64,000 bases of DNA from Cryptomeria japonica (Eukaryota; Streptophyta; Pinopsida; Cupressales; Cupressaceae). Shown piece after piece: positions 59,201-64,000 of the stretch. The stretch's first letter is position 1; each line of letters opens with the position of its first letter. Where the stretch lies: positions 187,454,119-187,518,118 of the forward strand of contig NC_081410.1 of NCBI RefSeq assembly GCF_030272615.1. The letters are read 5' to 3'. The notes beneath the pieces were generated by a model. It had not been told where the DNA came from, made no database searches, and saw only the letters and a program-made list of their open reading frames with translations. Both the position numbers and the translations under genes were made by a program.

Positions 59201-59862
59201 TGATTGGTAAGTTGCATTATGTAGTGCACAACAGACCGGATATTGCACATGCAGTTTGCATTATTGCAAGGTTCCAGAAAAGCCCAAGAGAATCTCACTT
59301 GGTTGCAGTCAAGCAGTTTCTTAGATATCTAAAGGGAACTATTGACTATGGATTGTGGTATCCTTATAGCAATGATTTCAACTTGAAGGTATTCACAGAT
59401 GCTAATTGGGCTCATAATGTGGACAACTGAAAAAGCACAACCAGTGGTGCATTCTTTCTCGGTGCTAGACTAGTCTCATGGATGAGTAAGAAGCAGAGTT
59501 GTATCTCTCAGTCTACAGCAGAAGGGGAGTATGTTGCAGCTTTCATGAACTGCACTCAGACAATCTAGATGAAGCATGTACTAAATGGCTTCAAAGTTCC
59601 TGTCTCAGGACCGGTAAGCATATTTTGTGATAACAAAAGTGCTATCAATATTTCCAAGAATCTAGTTTTGCATTCTAGAACCAAGAACTTTGAGCTTAAG
59701 TATCATTTCTTGAGGGAAAAGGTTTAGAACAAAGAAATTGCACTGGAACATGTTTCCAACAAGGAACAATTAGCAGACATATTCACCAAGCCTCTCCCAA
59801 ATGCCACATTTACCCACTTAAGAGGTGAATTAGGGGTGTTGCCCCTTCAGGAGGTGAACTAA
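59201..59862 (+). pseudogene. element E RNase H and polyprotein end
   Basis: YLKGTIDYGLWYP and VFTDANWAHN begin the domain. A TGA at 59428 stands where relatives usually have Arg (CGA). TAG at 59566 stands for Trp and at 59725 probably for Gln. The end reads LADIFTKPLPNATFTHLR and stops at TAA 59860-59862, taken as natural. Confidence 0.9.
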
Positions 59863-60064
59863 AGGTATGTGCTCCACATCAGTCAAGTATTTCATGGTCA
59901 AATATTTCCAGGATTGATGTGTTGAAGGATGCTACTCCTCGGGGGTAACAACATAATGGATCAGGGAAGCTTGTGCCTCCACTTTGGCATTCTTGTCAAA
60001 GGGAGAGAAGATGTGAAGCAGAGAGATATCTTTGTATATTGCCATCAATGCCAAAGGGGGAGAT
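59863..60064 (+). other. element E 3' non-coding region with PPT-like array
   Basis: Purine-rich tracts occur at about 59938, at 59998-60010 (AAAGGGAGAGAAG), and at 60053-60063 (AAAGGGGGAGA), directly before the 3' LTR. Confidence 0.7.
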
Positions 60065-61563
60065 TGTTGGCATTATGTGAACCGGTATAAGAATTGGTAT
60101 GAGGACATAATGACATTGTAGGTTGTCATTGATGTCAATACGCTAAAGAGGTGAGAACTGGCATATGTGAGAACCGGTATAACACTGTGAACCGACATTT
60201 GTGCCAAAGTGAAGCGGTGTGTTTGTTTAAGGTGAACCGGCATATGATTATGGGAACCGACACATGGAAGCTTTGTATGACTACCGGTTGGTAGTCTCAA
60301 CTTCAGGGTTTCTGGCTGAAGTGCTTCAAGTCTGTGTGGCTCAACCGGTGACTTTGTGTGATGAGTTAGCATGGTAATGAAGAACAGATCATGTTGCCAC
60401 ATAAGCCTTGTGTGCATGAAGGATCTTGCATGAAGGAGATTTTTCCTATCTACCTCAGGATTGTGCAAAGTCTGTAAGCGGTGATAACGTTTGATGGGTT
60501 ATCAGCCACCAAGAAATCAGTGGAAAATGGATGATGGAGAATGTCTTGAGATTGGATCAAGACTATTGCATTTAATGCAATGTGCTCAATGGTCAGGATT
60601 GAACCGTTTGAATTCCTTAACCTAACAAGTTTAGGGTTTAGGGCTTATGCTACCAACCTATCTGTTTTCCTATAAGGTCGATGTTATGTTTCTTTTTGTG
60701 GTTGTTGGCAAAAGTTGTGTGTGTGTATCCAAGAGAAGTGATACGTGATTCTTGCCAGACCAGAGGAGAGAAGTGATACCTGTAGAGTGTAAGTGCAGAA
60801 GGTGAAGAGGAGCTTAAGGGGATCTGCATTGGCATTGAGTGTTGTTACCAGATCATTGTAATACCTGTTGATCTCTAACCACCTCAACAGTTGAAAAATC
60901 CCTTAACAGGGTAGCTTTAACCGACTTGCTATAAATCCTTTAACAGGGTGACTCAAAACCATTGATTTCTTGAAATCCTTTAATAAGGTAACCCTTAATA
61001 GGGTTTAACCCTTAACTGGGTATTATAGCCATCCCTTAACTGGGTGATCCCTAACAGGATCGGTTCCTAATAGAACCTATTGTATTAGTCTTTAACCAGA
61101 CAAGGCTCCTAACAAAGCAGACTTTTAAAGAGTTCAAAAACAAGCTTGTGGGTATTCATCCCCATCGTGGTTTTTCCCAGTTGGGTTTCCACATGAAAAA
61201 TATGTGTGTCATTTGTGATGTCTTCTTCTTATGATGCTATGTTGTTTTCTGTCAAGCGGTAAATCATGTTGATCTAGTTGCTTATATGTATATCTTTGAT
61301 TGTGGATTACTTGTTCATGCATTAGGGTGAAATGGAAATGAAGATTTAAACTATATGAGAAGATAAGTGTCAACCGGTTTATGCATGTCTCAGTCATTCT
61401 GGGTTTTGTCGGTTGTACTTTGTTTAAGGACCTGTGTTCCTATTTGTCTGTCAATGCACAATGTCTACTGACAAACCGGTTTAGGAAAAGTATTTTTGTC
61501 TGTACTGATTCACCCCCCCTCTCAGTACCAGTTTGGTAATAACCATCCATCATTGAGTTATCA
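60065..61563 (+). mobile_element. element E 3' LTR
   Basis: 1499 bp, TGTTGGCATTATG... to ...GAGTTATCA, collinear with the 5' LTR and followed by the target duplication CATGT. Confidence 0.95.
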
Positions 61564-61568
61564 CATGT

Positions 61569-63284
61569 TCGGTATCTCCAATGTTGATTTCCTTAGTTTT
61601 TAGATTTTTGGGATAATCGAAGGGAAATCCAGCTCTAGCACCCATGAATTCAGCTATAGCCTTATCATTTTCAAAGCAATCCGACTATGGTAGATTCTCT
61701 TGCCCCTAATCTATCAAGTGTGGGTGTATGAGGCAAATAGATTTTGGTTCCAAAGTTATGACCACATTGGCATGTGAAAATGACACACATACAATCATTG
61801 ATAAATTGTTCTCTATAGTATGATCAGGATTGGTGATTTCATTAATAAGGAGTTCATGAAAAACTTGTGTAGAGGGATTGGGATCATGAGGGGGACTAGG
61901 AGAAATGACAAGTTCATTTGAGAGGGAATCTTGTGAGGAACATGGAGGATTATTGCATGGAGATGAAGGGATGGATGGATCTTGATAAGGATCTGGAGAA
62001 ATAATGGGATATTGCTTAGGACATGAAGGTGAAGGAATACTTTGATCTTGACTTGGAAATGGATTGTTAGGAAGGATGGAAGGGATCACCTGATATTTCT
62101 TAGGAGGTGGATGTTGGATGGGACTTGAAAGGAAACTTTTTTCTTGAGACAAAAGGGTATCATTATGAATGGAATAGAAAAGAGAAAGGAGATCATCATA
62201 AGATTCTTGATCGGTGGGATGTTGATAAAAAATTGGGTATGATGGAAGGGTTTGATCTTGATCTTTATTTGTTTGAGGATGAGGAAGGAGTTTGGATATG
62301 CATGGGATATTCTTCGAATTTTTCAACACTTTAGCCTAATGAGACAGGATTTTGAAATAGAATCTTTGAAGTGGGTTTTCTTAGAAATAAAATATATGAT
62401 GGCATTCAATCTTGAATTTTTGAAGCATGGAAAGGACTAACATCATGAATTGGATTAGATTGGATTTGTATTATGGATAGGCCTTTGGAGGTTGCATTAT
62501 TGGATAAAGATGGTGTGGACTACTCTTGTGTGACTTTAGGGTATGAGGAAATGGTGGAAGATAGGGAGGCTACTTGAGGTGCAAAGTCTTGATGGGAAGA
62601 GTCATTGATAGACATGGGCAAATGACCTTGTTGTATGATAGGTGATACCTTGACCATGTTCATATGATGTCCAAAGGGTGACATGTTTGTAAATACCCTT
62701 GCATTCATTTGGGACACCCTTGGTGATGTATTTGAAGACATAGGAGGATATTCATAGACAGTTATGTGACTGAAGGCAAAATTGGCTATGTGATTGTGTG
62801 TGACCTTGGCAGTGGTTGACTTGTTTGCACAATTTGTGGTGCTGAGAGTTGTATCATTTGTTGTATTGGTTGTTGGACTTGCATTGTTGGATGTGTTTAT
62901 TGTTGATATTGGTTTCTCATGTTTATTTGTGTGAGAATAGTTGGTATCTTTGATTTCATAATAAGATCTTGCACATCAACTAGCTCTAAGTTCATATTAG
63001 GATATCCAAATTTTTGAAATAGTTTGAACATCTGGGATCTACTCTCTTCACTTTTTTTAATGTTTTGTTCCAAGATCTCTATTTCTCGAGCTAGTTTCTC
63101 TTCAAGTGATGGAGAAATGGGTATGACATTTTTTTGTTCCTGATAAGTTTGTTGCACGCTATGGGACATGTATATGTTGGATTGAGATGATTGATTGTTT
63201 GGTTTCAATGACATGGTCCCACGAAAGTTGGAACTTTGATAAGGGTAATGTTGTCTCCTAGAAGTTTGAGAGCTTGTTTCAACT
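61569..63284 (-). pseudogene. pol-less gypsy derivative, gag-like remnant
   Basis: It continues 52091-54206 after element E. On the minus strand a 105-codon piece (62897-63214) has a short coiled coil (SPSLEEKLAREIEILEQNIK); 62520-62741 is a small piece; and a 207-codon piece (61706-62329) is Pro/Ser/Gln-rich and ends HLID, after which the phrase FENDKAIAEFMG, also found in the gypsy pol linker at about 8990, follows. No capsid, protease, RT or integrase is present. The product is unlike a normal Gag, and its function is unknown. Confidence 0.6.
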
Positions 63285-64000
63285 TGTTAGGTCTCGAAGA
63301 CAACTGAGAGGGGGGGGGGGGGGGTGAATCAGTTGTCCAATAAATTCAAACCAAAATTAACTTAACCAAACTTAGTGCTTAATGTCGGTAAACCAAAATT
63401 TAATGCCGGTAGATAGTTTAACAGTTAATTATAGTACCAGTAAAGTTTAATGCATGAAACAGAAAGACAAATAACACACACAACACATAACATAGTTATT
63501 TTTACATGGAAACCCTGTAAGGGGAAAAATAGTATGTCAAATACAGTAAACCTCCTATCATGGATTTGTATCTTGTCGGATTAATAGGTGTTGATTCATC
63601 CTTAAAAGATAGTTTATGAGTTGTAGTCATAGGTGTACTTACCCACAATCAAATGATACTACTATAGATAGTATGTGTGTACAATATGGAGTTTGCCCAT
63701 GCAGAAAGGCCAACTGCCTAGATCTCACTGCTCAATTACAAGATGGGAGTCACACTGACTACAATTGGATGATTAAATCCAATAATAATGTACTACTCAA
63801 AATAACATCTTCTTATGCTGGATTCAGTACCGGTTAAACTCTGCTAATCTCCTCAATACCTTCCTTCAATCTTCAAATGATGTCTGCATGTATATCTCTG
63901 CTTATTTTTGCATATAACTTATTCACACTTCTTATATTCCCATTCACATTCCCATTCTGATCTCACAAATAATATCTTACATATATACCGAAGCCAAAGA
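63285..64000 (-). mobile_element. LTR F of a Copia-type element, cut by window edge
   Basis: On the minus strand it ends ...TGATTCACCCC(C)n CTCTCAGTTGTC...CTAACA (plus strand TGTTAGG at 63285). It contains GGAAACC and a GCAGTGAGATCTAGGCAGTTGGCC-like stretch resembling the D LTR near 45930. A run of 15 G (63310-63324) is its poly-C box. It interrupts the gypsy derivative. The rest lies outside the window, so I cannot say whether it is a solo LTR. Confidence 0.75.
63310..63324. repeat. poly-G run (15 G) in LTR F
   Basis: The homopolymer corresponds to the C-run seen in the LTRs of B, D, E and the solo LTR, here at its longest. Confidence 0.9.

Larger units (their letters stand above)
54207..61563 (+). 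mobile_element. Copia retrotransposon E, complete but decayed
   Basis: 7.36 kb with LTRs of 1500 and 1499 bp, a perfect target duplication CATGT (54202-54206, 61564-61568), a Met-tRNA primer site, gag-PR-IN-RT-RNH in Copia order, a PPT array and a PPT next to the LTR. There are ten in-frame stops, nine TAG and one TGA, and two frameshifts. It sits inside the pol-less gypsy derivative. The solo LTR at 9475 belongs to a related family. Confidence 0.95.

Overview
This window is a repeat-rich stretch of a plant nuclear genome, and every coding region I recognise belongs to a retroelement. I found no host gene, tRNA or rRNA, although a diverged non-coding RNA could be missed by eye. Copia and Ty3/gypsy elements with plant-type Met-tRNA primer sites show that the host is a plant. 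A Penelope-like GIY-YIG element suggests a conifer, because Penelope-like elements called Dryads are known from conifers and are otherwise rare in plants. That host assignment is inference.

Layout. 1-2800: unassigned DNA, then a plus-strand LTR preceded by its polypurine tract (PPT). 3142-18314: a minus-strand Ty3/gypsy element of Tat type (gag, protease, G-patch-like domain, RT, two RNase H domains, integrase, 5' LTR), broken by many stops and by a solo Copia-type LTR at 9475-10944. 18836-32490: a second, almost non-coding minus-strand element. Its right LTR-like block holds a 3.0 kb Penelope-like insertion at 29275-32294, with a 10 bp target duplication, a GIY-YIG endonuclease ORF and a hammerhead-ribozyme-like motif. 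33225-63284: a tandem of decayed, pol-less gypsy derivatives sharing LTRs, into which three elements inserted: Copia element B (36409-43509), non-autonomous element D (45425-52085) and Copia element E (54207-61563). A further Copia-type LTR (F) starts at 63285 and leaves the window.

How the parts relate. B and E are Copia elements (gag-PR-IN-RT-RNH in one reading direction), each with LTRs, a Met-tRNA primer site, an array of PPT-like tracts and target duplications. D has the same signals (TGTTGGC LTR start, primer site, PPT array, 5 bp target duplication) but no protease, integrase or RT. It carries a coiled-coil/four-zinc-knuckle ORF and a second long ORF of unknown function, so it probably depended on proteins from B- or E-like relatives.

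Most interesting points: the Penelope-like insertion; element D and its unknown ORF2; a 17-18 bp inverted repeat that brackets the PPT/LTR junction in B, D and E; three GTTACCGACA boxes spaced exactly 21 bp apart in the B LTR; and inactivating stops that are nearly all TAG at former Gln or Trp codons, as expected if methylated cytosines decayed. All coordinates and alignments were made by eye.
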